Under the pieces are notes generated by a model, which saw only the letters and a program-made list of their open reading frames with translations, made no database searches and was not told the origin of the DNA. From NCBI RefSeq assembly GCF_002127325.2, contig NC_035437.2, forward strand, positions 162,601,408-162,665,407: 64,000 bases of DNA, in the 5' to 3' direction. The translations under genes were made by a program, and so were the position numbers. Positions 1 through 9,956 of this stretch are shown here, piece by piece. This DNA comes from Helianthus annuus. Its lineage: Eukaryota; Streptophyta; Magnoliopsida; Asterales; Asteraceae. Numbering within the stretch: position 1 is the stretch's first letter; each line of letters opens with the position of its first letter.

Positions 1-362
1 ATTTGAAGGAATCTTCTCTCAACTATCCTAGGTATGTTCTAAAAGAAGGTTCCAACAAACCATCTTGTCATTTCCTCTTTTAACCATTTCCTTCTTCTTC
101 ATCTTTCTCCAAGAACCTCCATTAAAGTTTGAAATTTCAAGCTTTGTAGTGAGGATTATTGAGTTTTGTTCAAGGAATCTTGTTAAAAATAAAGTTGTAT
201 AACATTTTTTTGAGTTACTAATATGCAAAAGACCTCACAAGTTCAGAAAATAACTTAAAACTTCAAGATTCCTTGTTTCAAAACTCTGCAGAAAGATGAA
301 CACGGGGCCGTGTCCAGATTACTGTTTCAGTAAATAAACTATCTTCAGTTTATTTTCGTAGA

Positions 363-806
363 ATGTCGAGTGAAAACATCGAGACATCTTCCGTGCATTC
401 ATCAAAAAGTCGAAGAGGGAGAAGGCCCTCCATTGAAGCTACACTTGTACACTATGTCATAGCATTAAGGGAGGCTCTCGACGAAATGACGTCAGTAGAG
501 GAGGTCCTAATCGACCGTATCAATGATCTTACGGTGGGACTTGAGAGTAGCTTCCAAGAAATTAACCTCTTGCACCAGAGGTTAAATATTCTTGTAACAC
601 CCCCAATGGAACCGGTCCTTCCCCAAGAGGATTGGAACCTAGCGCTTGAAGTTAACAACCATACCGGGTGGGACGACATTCCGGCGGAACCTCCCGTGGA
701 GCATCAACAAGAGATCCCGGTGGAAGTCGCAACTCCTCAAACTAACGCTAACGAGCCCTCTTTTCTCCTCCCAAGGGAGGTGGAGGAATGGCTCGCCGAC
801 ATGTGA
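363..806 (+). CDS. Small ORF in the 3' internal region of element D, function unknown
   Basis: An uninterrupted 147-codon frame runs from ATG at 363 to a TGA after residues ADM. The N-terminus is Ser-rich and basic (SKSRRGRRPS near residues 14-23). The middle is probably helical, with regularly spaced Leu/Ile/Val and acidic residues (about residues 30-80). The C-terminal half is Pro/Glu-rich. I see no zinc knuckle, protease, RT, integrase or membrane segment. It lies upstream of the LTR, after where pol should end. It could be an extra post-pol ORF of this family, the tail of a longer frame, or chance. Base composition (more GC-rich than the flanks) and the lack of stops favour a real element-encoded ORF. 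It is unlikely to be a host gene. Confidence 0.45.
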   Translation: MSSENIETSSVHSSKSRRGRRPSIEATLVHYVIALREALDEMTSVEEVLIDRINDLTVGLESSFQEINLLHQRLNILVTPPMEPVLPQEDWNLALEVNNHTGWDDIPAEPPVEHQQEIPVEVATPQTNANEPSFLLPREVEEWLADM

Positions 807-1130
807 GGAAACCACACCCGGAAGAAGGAGTTCTATAAAGCCACATCCAACCAAGACTACTAGCTTCTTGGAAATTTTGCTAATTAAAATAACTTGTAGG
901 CTAGAACTCCATGGTTTAATGCTTCTTGTGTTTTCTTATCTAGCTTAATATTATTATAGGACTATGTATCTCTCTATGGTTTTAATGGAATGAAGGTTTT
1001 AAGGTTTGAATGGGTCATAATAAATAAAACACACTCATGGTGGTAAAGGATGACAAGGGAAACGAGAAACATGGCCCCATGCACAAAAACAAGGCCATCC
1101 GACAACAATTTCTCTATTACAGTAAGCTCA

Positions 1131-1319
1131 GCACGGGCCGTGCCCCGCCAACACGGCCCCGTGCTGAACACCCTGCAGACAAATGCCCAGTTCAGGTAAC
1201 TGGACACGGGCCGTGTTCACCGAACACGCCCCCGTGTCCAGGCTTCTGTTTCTTTTCTTTAATTATTGTTACTGGCACCTGAACACGGGGCCGTGCCCGG
1301 TCCCCACGGGGCCGTGTCC
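1131..1319 (+). repeat. Cluster of GGCC-centred palindromes in element D (internal)
   Basis: Six variants of the palindromic core CACGGGGCCGTG or CACGGGCCGTG occur near 1131, 1151, 1202, 1221, 1281 and 1304, separated by 10-50 bp of unrelated sequence. Another copy lies near 300. The same core recurs just upstream of the TATA box in the element's LTR (2938-3183). Confidence 0.85.
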
Positions 1320-1398
1320 AGACTGCCAGTAACATAAATTTTTGCTTTTAACACCATGTTACACATTCAATCAACCTAAAAATTTATTTTTGGGACAC

Positions 1399-1436
1399 AT
1401 TGAGGACAATGTGTAATTTAAGTGTGGGGGGGGGAT
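1399..1436 (+). other. Polypurine/G-run motif in the internal 3' region of element D
   Basis: 'ttgaggacaatgtgt' is followed by 'aagtg' and a run of nine or more G. This resembles the conserved GGACAATG plus G-run motif found after pol in Tat/Athila-type elements. It may be an extra or internal polypurine tract. The main tract should be the purine-rich stretch directly before the LTR (about 2670-2690). Confidence 0.5.
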
Positions 1437-1439
1437 GCT

Positions 1440-2690
1440 AAAACCTTGAATTTTGCAAGTCCTAATAACAAGCCTTACACAAAACTCTATTGGAACCGCT
1501 AATCACCCCAAATTTTTTCAAAAAATTTCATTTTTTTTTACTTGTCTAAAGTTTAAGTTGGGAATTCTAAGACTAACAAGGTTATATTTTTACAAGTTTA
1601 CAACCGATAGCGTCGTGATAAAAAGAACCAACATAAGAAAATTATGAAACGGCATGACAAGCTTAGTTAAAATTCGATTATATATACTTGATCACATAAA
1701 AACCCATTCCCACAAAAGTGAGTTTTGAGCCTTTATTGAGCATACAAATATATATCTTTACGCTAAATGCTCATTTTTCGTTTCTTGTGTGAATAGCCGC
1801 TTGGTTCTTACGACTCTAGAACTTGCCACGACAATTCATTCCCGGTCCTTACCAACTTAAACCCAAGTAAGTAAATGATGGAGGCATTAGGACTAACCCT
1901 TTTTCTTTCAAAACCATTATTTTTTATTTTTCTTTTCACCTATCCCAAAAAAATTCCCCCTAGTTAGCCCCTTTGAGCCTAAACCTTTTCGTTTCTTAAC
2001 CCAAAACCCTTTTTACCCATCAAAAACCCTTTTTATTTTTACCTTTATTTTAGTTACAAGCTCGGTTTTCGTGTGACTAAAAAAAATTACAATGAAGTTA
2101 GAAATAAACAAAGCTCCTCAAACAAAAGCTTGTTTGAAGAAATACTTCATTAAAAATAAAAAAAAAGTCACAAAAACAAAATGTTTTACGAAAACCGACG
2201 CTTTTTACGACTTTTGCCATTTTCTACTAACCACTAACCCAACTACCCACATTTAGCCCAAGCCTAACCCTTCACCCCAAAAAGTCCTCTTGATATTTAC
2301 AAAGGTATAAAGTTAAAAAGGAGGAGGATTGATTGCTTGGCAAGCTTATGGTAGGAATAAGTTCCATGCCGCTCTCGAGTGATTCACTAAAAATACACCT
2401 TCGGCCGAGTGTGAGTGATTTCTCTCGTGAGGTATGTGAACTTGTATATAAATGGAATTTTAGAAAGGTATGATATGCCTTAATAAATAATTTATTTTAT
2501 GAAAAGTTTTTAATAAATCATGACGAATAGGATTGTAAATAAATAAAAATAAAACCCAATAAAGATCTTGGATTCCCGACACTCTATGGCAAGCCAAAAC
2601 CTTCTCTTCTACCCATTCCATTTGGGAGTGTAAGCCACATATTAAAGAGTTTTGCTGGAGGACAAGCAAAAGTTCAAGTGTGGGAATATT
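1440..2690 (+). other. Non-coding 3' internal region of element D
   Basis: AT-rich and C-rich sequence without a plausible ORF. Poly-T, poly-A and CCCAAAACCC-type stretches dominate. It ends at the purine-rich segment abutting the 3' LTR at 2691. Confidence 0.6.
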
Positions 2691-2937
2691 TGATGTGTGT
2701 AAAATGCAACATATAAATTACATCAAATGAGGCATAAAACTAACCCTTTTTAAGTACTAATGTTGGAAAAAGTGTGTTTTTGTCTTCCTTTTGTATTTTC
2801 AGGATTAAATGAGCTCAAACTAACAAAAGAAGCAAAAAGACAGCTAAATCTAGCATAAATACAAGAAAAGGAACAAAAGTGGATTGCCTGACCCCTCAAC
2901 AGCATCCTCCCAAGCAAAACAGAGAAGGCAGAAGACT

Positions 2938-3208
2938 GAACACGCCCCGTGCTCAGCGAGCACGGGGCCGTGCCCAAGAAGCAGCAGAAAAGACAAACCT
3001 GTAGAAGCTTCTATTGCTCACCACGGGGCCGTGCCCAGTGAACACGAGGGCGTGCCCAAAGTACTGCGGGCGCATTAATTGTAATTGCGAATTACAATTA
3101 ATGAGGAGAGATAGTGTCAGACAGGCACGGGGCCGTGCCCAGCGGACACGGGGCCGTGCCCAGCGGACACGGGGCCGTGCCCAGGCCTCTGTTCAGCCTA
3201 TAAATAGG
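2938..3208 (+). promoter_or_regulatory. U3 promoter of element D: CACGGGGCCGTG array followed by TATA box
   Basis: Variants of ACACGGGGCCGTGCCCAG occur near 2940, 2959, 3020, 3040, 3125, 3145 and 3166; the last three are in tandem with 20-21 bp spacing. About 12 bp after the last copy lies CCTATAAATAGG (3197-3208), a good TATA box. Position and strand fit an LTR promoter. Whether the palindromes bind a protein is unknown. Confidence 0.7.
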
Positions 3209-3800
3209 AGTGGTTGGCTTCATTGCAACTCATCCCTTGGCACACCACCTCTCTCACACCTCATCCACCATCCACCACCATCACAACACCATCATCCATT
3301 GTCCATCATAGAGTGTGTGAGTCGTCTCGGGATCCAAGATTGATCGTAAGAGTTCTTGACAATCAAGGCCATGTTTGCCTAAGTCTCTTACATCACTTGG
3401 TGAAGACAAGTGTTTAGTATAATACTTTTTATTTTTAATCTTTTGCACTTTTTATTTGGTTTTGTATTAATGACTTTAATAACTAGTTTCTTATGTTGAA
3501 GGTGACTTTTCCTTATCGTTTGTCCATGGTGGCTTGGCATTATTTTACTGTCTATATAAAATAAAAGATTTTCACCATTCATATCTCCACGGTCTATATG
3601 GTCGTATGTTGGCTACCTGGTCGGGGGTTAAGGGAACGGTTTGGTAAAGGTCTTGCCCTTGTTCAACATTTAGAGGTCCTGCAAGGTGCAAGACCTGGGT
3701 CAAATTTAGTAGGATCTCCTTCAATACCCAAAGGTATTGGATGGCGGGGATCCAAACTCTTTGACCCCCTCATAAGTAAACTACCATTAATACTATAACC

Positions 3801-4003
3801 TGACTATTTAGGACTATATCCCTGCTGACTCAGACTACTTAGTCGAGGGTAGCGTCACCTCCAAAAGAGGGGCCTACCATAATTTGCATTAATAACTTAA
3901 TTCATTATCTTTCAATAATCCGACCCTTTAGGATTGTATCCTTGCTGACTCAAACTACTGGGTTGAGGGTAACGTCGCCTTCAAAAGAGGAGCCTACTAC
4001 AAT
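3801..4003 (+). repeat. Tandem duplication of about 120 bp in the 3' half of the element D LTR
   Basis: Two diverged copies start at 3801 and 3921. Both contain TAGGA, TGCTGACTC, an ACTACT stretch, GAGGGTA and AAAAGAGG followed by GCCTAC, giving a 120-bp period. Confidence 0.75.
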
Positions 4004-4392
4004 AACTAAGATAATCTCTTAAACAAGTGCAAAAGTGCGAAAATAATCAAAGGTTATACTAATACACGAGTCGGATCCAAGTGATTCATCTTGTCTATCT
4101 GTTTTTACTTTTATTTTATTTTTCAGCATTTAGTTTTATTTTCTTAGTTTAAAAATCTTTTTCTAACATTTTGATTTGATTAGACGTTGAGGATAAACCG
4201 GTACTAAAAGCTCTTGTGTCCTTGGACGACCTCGTATCTTACCAACACTATACTATGTCCACGATGGGTGCACTTGCCCATATGTGTGTTTAGTGTTAGT
4301 AAATATCGTGTTTTATAAATTTAAAACTTGGCTAAAAAGTTTAAAAAGGGCTTAAAATATATACCAAAAATATATTACACTTACGCACATCA

Positions 4393-4708
4393 ACAACCAG
4401 TCCATGCCTAAAACTATGCCGAAACCGGCTAACTTCAAAGGAAGTAGGGACAACGGAAAAGAATGGTTCTTAATGGATATAATACATCCTTCTAATATGG
4501 TTGAGGCGGTTTCTAAGGTGCCATCAGCTAGTTCCACCTCATACTTCACACTTAAGGTTTTAACAGGTAAATTCAGCAATTTGCAAAACTTATTGTCTAC
4601 GAAAGATTTATCAGCTCCTGAATCAAATAGCACTCTCGCATAAACATCATTTATAAGGAAGGTACATGTGATCACATTGTCGTCCTGCACAGCTTCCTTT
4701 GCATCCAT
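4393..4708 (-). pseudogene. Element A retropepsin (aspartic protease), truncated by element D
   Basis: Aspartic protease that would cleave the Gag-Pol polyprotein. On the minus strand the catalytic motif DSGADKSFV is at about residues 30-38, and the second conserved block GMDWL lies just before the break. A stretch of hydrophobic beta-strand-like residues separates them, as expected of retropepsins. After the Leu of GMDWL the frame enters the LTR of element D and is no longer protease. It follows the zinc-knuckle region in the same frame, so it was part of one gag-pol frame. Family assignment is secure; the gene is dead because the following RT is separated by the insertion. Confidence 0.9.
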
Positions 4709-5557
4709 TCTGAAGACCCTAGCATTGATCTTCTTTCCTTCATTAGCTTTCTTTGCATACTTTGGGCAATTTGTCTTGATGTGCCCCTTTTCATTGCAAC
4801 TGTAGCATGTTGCGTCTTTCAGCTTCTTGCACTCTAGGGTTTTATGTTCCGTGGATTTGCAAATCCCACAAGGTCTTGTCTGAGATTGGGATCTCGAGTC
4901 AAGTCTGCACTTCCCAAAGTGATATTTCTGACAAGTCTTACATTTGGGCTTATCCCCAGACTGATGCCCATCTTTCCTTGAACCAGATCCCTTCCTGTGG
5001 TCATTGTTTCCTCGGTGCTTCTTATTTGATCAACGCGAGTTGTCATCATCATCATGCTTCCTTTTCTCGGCATCCTTGTTCCTCAGCGATCTCTGCCTGA
5101 CCGCGTCCAGTGTGAGGGATAAGGATATATCAGCTACTGACCTGAATGTAGCTGGCCGAGAGGCTTTTACACTTGCCTTGATCTCCGGAGCTAAGCCCCC
5201 TATGAAACGAGCTATTCTTTTGGGTTCCGGGGTCACCAGATAAGGAACCAACCTTGACATTGTATTAAAGCTCGTAAGGTACGCTTGGCAATCCAGATTC
5301 TTCATCACTAACGGCAGAAAATCCGATTCAATCTTTTCCACCTCATGCTAAGGGCAGTAGTTCTCTCGGATGAGGGCAACAAATTGTTCCCATGACATAC
5401 CGTACAGTGGATTCTTTCCAGTTGCCTGAATCAACGATCTCCACCAGGCTAAGGCCTCACCCTTGAATGATTGAGACACAAACTTTACCACATCCTTCTC
5501 AGCGCACCCGCTTATATCAACCACAGTATCCATCTCATCCAGCCATGTCATGCAGTC
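4709..5557 (-). pseudogene. Element A gag, C-terminal half with three zinc knuckles
   Basis: This minus-strand frame continues the gag core from beyond element E. It starts with the conserved helical gag region (GEALAWWRSL near 5470-5440; the LIRENYCP block ends near 5348), then EVEKIES and a region resembling the retrotransposon gag family. Three CCHC-like knuckles follow: CKTCQKYHFGKC, CGICKSTEHKTLEC and CYSCNEKGHIKTNC (about 4940-4780), the last canonical CX2CX4HX4C. Two in-frame stops break it: TAG at 5345-5347 (probably from CAG) and TGA at 5030-5032. Both fit methyl-cytosine deamination. The frame then runs into the protease. Confidence 0.88.
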
Positions 5558-6207
5558 TGTTGGTGCACTAAGTGTGTGCCCATAGATAGAAATCTAACTG
5601 TACATGTAAAGTCTAGTGTCTTGAGTCTGTAAGGACAGAGGTTTCACTAGGTTTCACTAGGTGTCATTAGGAAATGTCAGGTCAGTATACGGTATGACAC
5701 GATACGAAGGGAGCGGATCTGAACAAGAATGATGTCATCATTCTTAATGATGACATCATTCATATGACATCATCAAACAAGAAATGCAAATATCATATGG
5801 ATTTTACGTAACAACATGCAGGTATGGGACTGATTTCGCTTCAAACTTGGAGAGTGTCCTTCAAGCGAAATCAGTCAAGTTATAAATATCATCCTAATTC
5901 ATTTTGGAGCGGAATCAGAAGACAGAAATCAGAAGGAACACACATCAGAACTTCACACAGTCCATTCCTTCAAGTTCATGTTCATCAGATCTTCGTCAAG
6001 AACACTCCATTTACGTCACGTTAATTAGATCTCGAGTGTTCGTTGTATAGATTGAGTCGAAACTCTGTCCGGTTGTCGTTGTTACGTAATAAACGTTGTT
6101 TAACTACGTCTTCGCGCACGATTACGGTTCGATTTAACGGATTCCGCACGTTAAATCGAATCCACCGCAGATCTAGTGATCGTTTACGATCCGATCCTGT
6201 ACTCACA
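5558..6207 (+). repeat. 5' LTR of element E (650 bp)
   Basis: It starts TGTTGGTGCAC and ends ACTCACA. It aligns along its length with 16235-16890, with few substitutions (for example GTGTGCCC versus GTGTGGCC) and a small deletion near 5625. Ends and TSD are clear. Confidence 0.95.
5728..5890 (+). promoter_or_regulatory. U3 promoter of element E: two inverted repeats then TATA box
   Basis: First dyad: AATGATGTCATCATT (5728-5742) and its reverse complement at 5746-5760, a 15-bp perfect inverted repeat with a 3-nt spacer. Second dyad: GACTGATTTCGCTT (5828-5841) and AAGCGAAATCAGTC (5863-5876), perfect 14-bp arms with a 21-nt loop. The TATA box TATAAAT begins at 5881, only 5 bp after the second dyad. 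The 3' LTR has the same layout (second-dyad arms 16511-16524 and 16546-16559, TATA at 16564). Confidence 0.75.
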
Positions 6208-6209
6208 AG

Positions 6210-6221
6210 TGGTATCAGAGC
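6210..6221 (+). other. Primer binding site of element E (Met-initiator tRNA)
   Basis: TGGTATCAGAGC lies 2 nt after the 5' LTR end and is complementary to the 3' end of plant initiator tRNA-Met, the usual primer of Copia and many gypsy elements. Confidence 0.95.
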
Positions 6222-9082
6222 TACAGATGCTCTGCGTGTAATCGTTGCTTGAATCGAACGAGTTTCGGACCAAATCGATTCGAATCGGACGAGTTTCGAT
6301 AGTTTTCGGTGTGTCGTTAGAGTATTTTGAATTGATTCGGTTCTGTTCGGTAATTCATAGGTGGATTTTAGACTGATCTGATTCAGTTACGGATTGATTT
6401 TGTCAAGTTTCGATTTGTTTTGATGTGTTACGGATCGTTATTTGTTAATATTGGACATATTACTTTGATTTCAGTTTGTTTTCACGAACAAACTGGACTG
6501 AAAAATCAGTATATTGATCATAAAAGTTTACATTTCAAAAGAGTTAGATAATACACATTGTAATACATCATAAATCATCACAGGTCATCTATCATATTGA
6601 TGTTCATTGAATCCGATTCTGTTTTCAAACTAAAAAAGAAGTAGATGTGTTGCGATTTTTTGTCAGGAAGAAGCTTGGATCTGATATGTTTATATCGAAT
6701 CTGAGTTTGAGTTGTATTTGTTGAGACACAGAAGTTTTAGATCTGAATTTTGGCTGTGAATTCTGATATTGAAACAATTTACATTAGTTTCAGTGAAATC
6801 GAATCGAGTTTCGATTGTTTTCGGACTATTTTTGGTGAATTTTGATTCATATCAGTGTGTTGTTTGTTGATATCAAAATGATCCAGTTGTTTTGGTTGTA
6901 ACTACAGTTTATTCCGGATTCTCTCGAAGTTATACAAACTGTTTTTGATTGATTTTCGATCGAGTTTCGAAGTGATTTGGTAAAAAATCATACTCTTTAG
7001 GTGTGATTTCGGCGAATTCCGGATTGTTTCGGATCAAGTTTGAACAGTTTCGTTGATTTTAGATCATTTCGGACTAAATTGTTTGATTAATGGTATGATT
7101 CTGATGTGTTCATACATGTTTCAGTAAATTTCGTTTGAAGTTCAGACTAGTTTGGTTATATTCCGGTTACATCAGCGTTGCAGATCATTCAGGTTGTTAA
7201 ATAAAAACTGTTTCGAGTTTAGATCTGAATCGAGTTTAGATCGTTAAAGTGTTGTAGTTGTCACTGATAGAAGCATAAGTTTGTGTTAAACTGATTAGAA
7301 GGGAAAAACAGTCAATACTTAAAATTCTCGGACAGTTTACAATTTTTTTACATAAAAAACCTGTGAAAATCGAAAAGTTTGTTGCGTTATGGATTAGAGT
7401 TGCAACTGGATTGGGTTTGTTTGAAACTGAAACGAATTTGTGATATACATCTGCGGATTGGTAATTGAAGGAATAGTGTTGTGTCATTGCTGCAATAACT
7501 AAGACAGGGCCGTCTCCGAAAATCCCAAAAAAAATTTGGGCCCTGTTCGAGATAAAAAATTTGGGCCCTATTCGCAAATCTTCATATAACATAAACTCAT
7601 CAATTATTCAATTATATAACCAAAAATTCATAATACTACGATAATTGTTATGAAATTGATAAAACAAATTAACAAAAATAGTATAGCAAAAATTATCAAA
7701 GTATCGAACTTACTTGCTAAGCAAACAGTGTGGTTCTCCTAGCGTTTTTTGAAGCAAAGCTCTCGATCAACTCATTCAATCACATTTATCTAAATAAAGT
7801 TAAACAATAGTAAACTACTAATTACTAAATTAGAAATCATTCAATCATTCAAGATTTCAATCATTCATTATTCTTATTCATAACACTATTTAGTAAACAG
7901 ACAAATAATTCAATATTTCAATCATTCATTATTATGAATGCTTTTCGACAAACAAAAGCGAATGTAACATCAATCAACAAACAAAACTCAAAAGACAACA
8001 AACAAAATAACAAATATGAAATACCTCTCGGCCTCTCCTGAAATCTGAATCGCGAATCTGATTGCGGATGTCCGGTGGCCACAGGTTCAGCGTTTGACTT
8101 TGATGACTGAGGATTTGAACAGAATTCCTGCGGGCTGCGGCGTTTGAGAATTTGATCAGCAGATCAGAAATCCTGCGGATGTCCGGTTGCTACAAACAAA
8201 ACTCAAGACAAAAGAAAACAAGCAATAGGGTTTTTGACAAAGTTTGGGCCTGTAAAACAATTTGGGCTAATATATAAAGAAAACATAAAAAAATTTGGGC
8301 CCTTTCATTGTTTGGGCCCTGTTCTCAGGCTCACCCTGAACATGCTTATAACCGGGCCTGAACTAAGAAGTTAGTTATTGTTTGATGTTTTTCTGTTTGA
8401 GTTGAAAAGGAACTGAGCTTTGTCGAATTGAATTAGAAGTATTAGGACATATAATTATGATAGTGCAGCTGAAACAAAAGTTTAAAAAGTAAAACTAGCA
8501 ACTGGATCTGAATTAAAAGCGACAATTTTAGTATTAGAAATAAAAAAAACTGTGATATTTTGTAACACATCGAACTCATTTACGAAGGAATCGCAGATCT
8601 GATAGTTGCAGCTAAAGTGTGAACCAATACAAGATTAATTGATTGGGCCAGATTAATATTGGGATTGGTATCAAGTGTTTGGGCTAAGCTCTTTATACAA
8701 ATCAGATTTCAAAAGAGCCAAACAAAGTTTTGGGCCAAAAGTTTTTTGCATTGGGCTGAAAGTTGTTGTGTTGGCTGAGTGTGGGTTCAATCTTTGAAAG
8801 CTAAATTGGGCTGTTAAGCATTTGTTTCAATAATCAAGTGGGTCAAAGATTGTGAATACATATTGGGCTTATTGTTTTTGGGCCAGTTCTATACAAGGTC
8901 AAGATTTGATTTGATATTGGGTTATAATTGAAATTTTGTGGACTTTGAGCTAAAACAATTTTTGAACCAAGTCGTTTGAAGTATACCAACTCGCACGAAT
9001 TGTTCAAGTTGGTTGAATTCCAGATCGTGTGTAAACTCAGTTCGTTTGAAAATCTGTCTTTGTGAACTTTCAAAACTGAAAC
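6222..9082 (+). other. Long untranslated leader of element E
   Basis: About 2.0 kb (excluding the hAT insertion at 7505-8360) lies between the PBS and the first gag ATG. It contains no long ORF and is rich in TTTCGA, GATCTGAAT and TTTCGGA motifs. A leader of this length is unusual for an element without a second gene. Confidence 0.6.
7505..8360. mobile_element. Non-autonomous hAT transposon 1
   Basis: 856 bp flanked by the perfect 8-bp TSD AACTAAGA (7497-7504 and 8361-8368). It begins CAGGGCCG and ends CGGGCCTG, giving short imperfect terminal inverted repeats. Subterminal TTTGGGCCC motifs occur at both ends. An 8-bp TSD and CAGGG ends are hallmarks of the hAT superfamily. No transposase ORF is present. 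Both ends match the element at 58947-59921 in opposite orientation. Confidence 0.9.
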
Positions 9083-9956
9083 ATGGATTCTGAGTCGTAT
9101 AACTCATCTTTCGGATATGGAATGCTTGTTCAGAATCCAGCAGATACTGCACAGAAGAAGTTTGATAGTTTTACTAGTATCAAGGGAGAGTCTACAAACG
9201 AATTGATCGAGAGGTATTGCAAGCTGCATATAGAGATGAAAAATTTGAACATTAACAAAATGGATGAGACGTGGGTTAATAAGTTGGCAAATGCTTTACC
9301 AAATGATGTGTGGGGAACGTATTTGTTGGATTGGAAGAATAGCTTTTGATATTTTGGATTCAATTTGAGCTCGTTCGTCGAGAAGATTCAAGCTCAAGAA
9401 CTTGAGTTCCAAAAGATTAGAAAATTGAAGTCTGATTCAAGAAAGAAAAGTAAAGCAGCAACTGATGAAGCAAAATTCAAATCTAAGGAAATTGTTCAAG
9501 AGGTAGAGGAGCAGGTTAAAGATATTTCAGCTATCAAGGTTGATAAGAAAGCTGAAGCTGTAAAGATGACCGAGAAGTGCTCAAAATGTGATAAATTTGA
9601 ATCAGACAATGTCAAACTCTTGAAGGATGTGGAGAGTTTGACATTGGAAAACAAATTTTTAAAAGAAAAAGAAAAAGATTTTCAAAATCAAATAAAGATT
9701 TTAGAAGATGAGAAAGATATTTTTGGTAAAAATAATCTTGAAAAACAAATTGCAATAAATTCTCATCTTGCTAAAATCATTCAGCTTGAAAAAGAAGCTG
9801 AAAGTGATCGGAATAAAATTGCTGAGTTAGAAAATAAGTTGAAAGGTTTTGTGACTTCTGCACCATATGTGTGTCCAGAACCAATCAATGCTGTTCCAAT
9901 AAGTGACGATGTCACAAACTTTGATAATGTCAAAGTTGAAGATTGCGATGAGAAAT
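9083..9956 (+). pseudogene. Element E gag, N-terminal part (one stop codon; split by a solo LTR)
   Basis: The frame starts at ATG 9083 (MDSESYNSSFGYG). It contains a short region resembling Copia gag (ELIERYCKLHIEMKNL; LANALPNDVWGTYL), then an in-frame TGA at 9347-9349, and resumes in the same frame as a long coiled coil (about 9410-9840) rich in Lys, Glu and Leu with heptad spacing (LENKFLKEKEKDFQNQIKIL). A CSKCDKF pair sits near 9580. The capsid-like region is short, so part of gag may have been lost. At 9957 solo LTR S1 interrupts; with S1 and one TSD copy removed, the frame continues at 13293 without a shift. Structural Gag, probably forming virus-like particles in the cytoplasm. Confidence 0.8.

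Larger units (their letters stand above)
1..4392 (+). mobile_element. Element D: 3' part of a Ty3/gypsy-type LTR retrotransposon (Tat/Athila-like), inserted in element A
   Basis: The right boundary is sharp: the minus-strand protease frame of element A is readable down to 4393 and stops being protease-like exactly where a CA-ending LTR begins. The LTR (2691-4392) starts TGATGTGTGTAA and ends TTACGCACATCA. Its TATA box and the purine-rich tract before it place the element on the plus strand, so positions 1-2690 are the 3' internal region. The 5' LTR, gag and pol lie off the left edge. The candidate TSD on the right is ACAAC (4393-4397); its partner cannot be seen. A G-run motif after 'ttgaggacaatgtgt', C-rich stretches and a non-coding 3' region of over 1 kb are typical of Tat/Athila elements. 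The lineage is inferred, because no polymerase is visible. Confidence 0.8.
2691..4392 (+). repeat. 3' LTR of element D (about 1.7 kb)
   Basis: It begins TGATGTGTGTAA and ends TTACGCACATCA, an imperfect terminal inverted repeat with canonical TG and CA ends. A TTTTCAG-containing stretch near 2800, a palindrome array (2938-3183) and a TATA box (3197-3208) give the order of U3, R and U5. The right end interrupts element A's protease gene. Confidence 0.85.

Noticed and set aside
2884..3343. Overlapping plus-strand ORFs with repeated GRAQRT residues
   Set aside because: Translation of the CACGGGGCCGTG array in the LTR of element D, not a protein gene.
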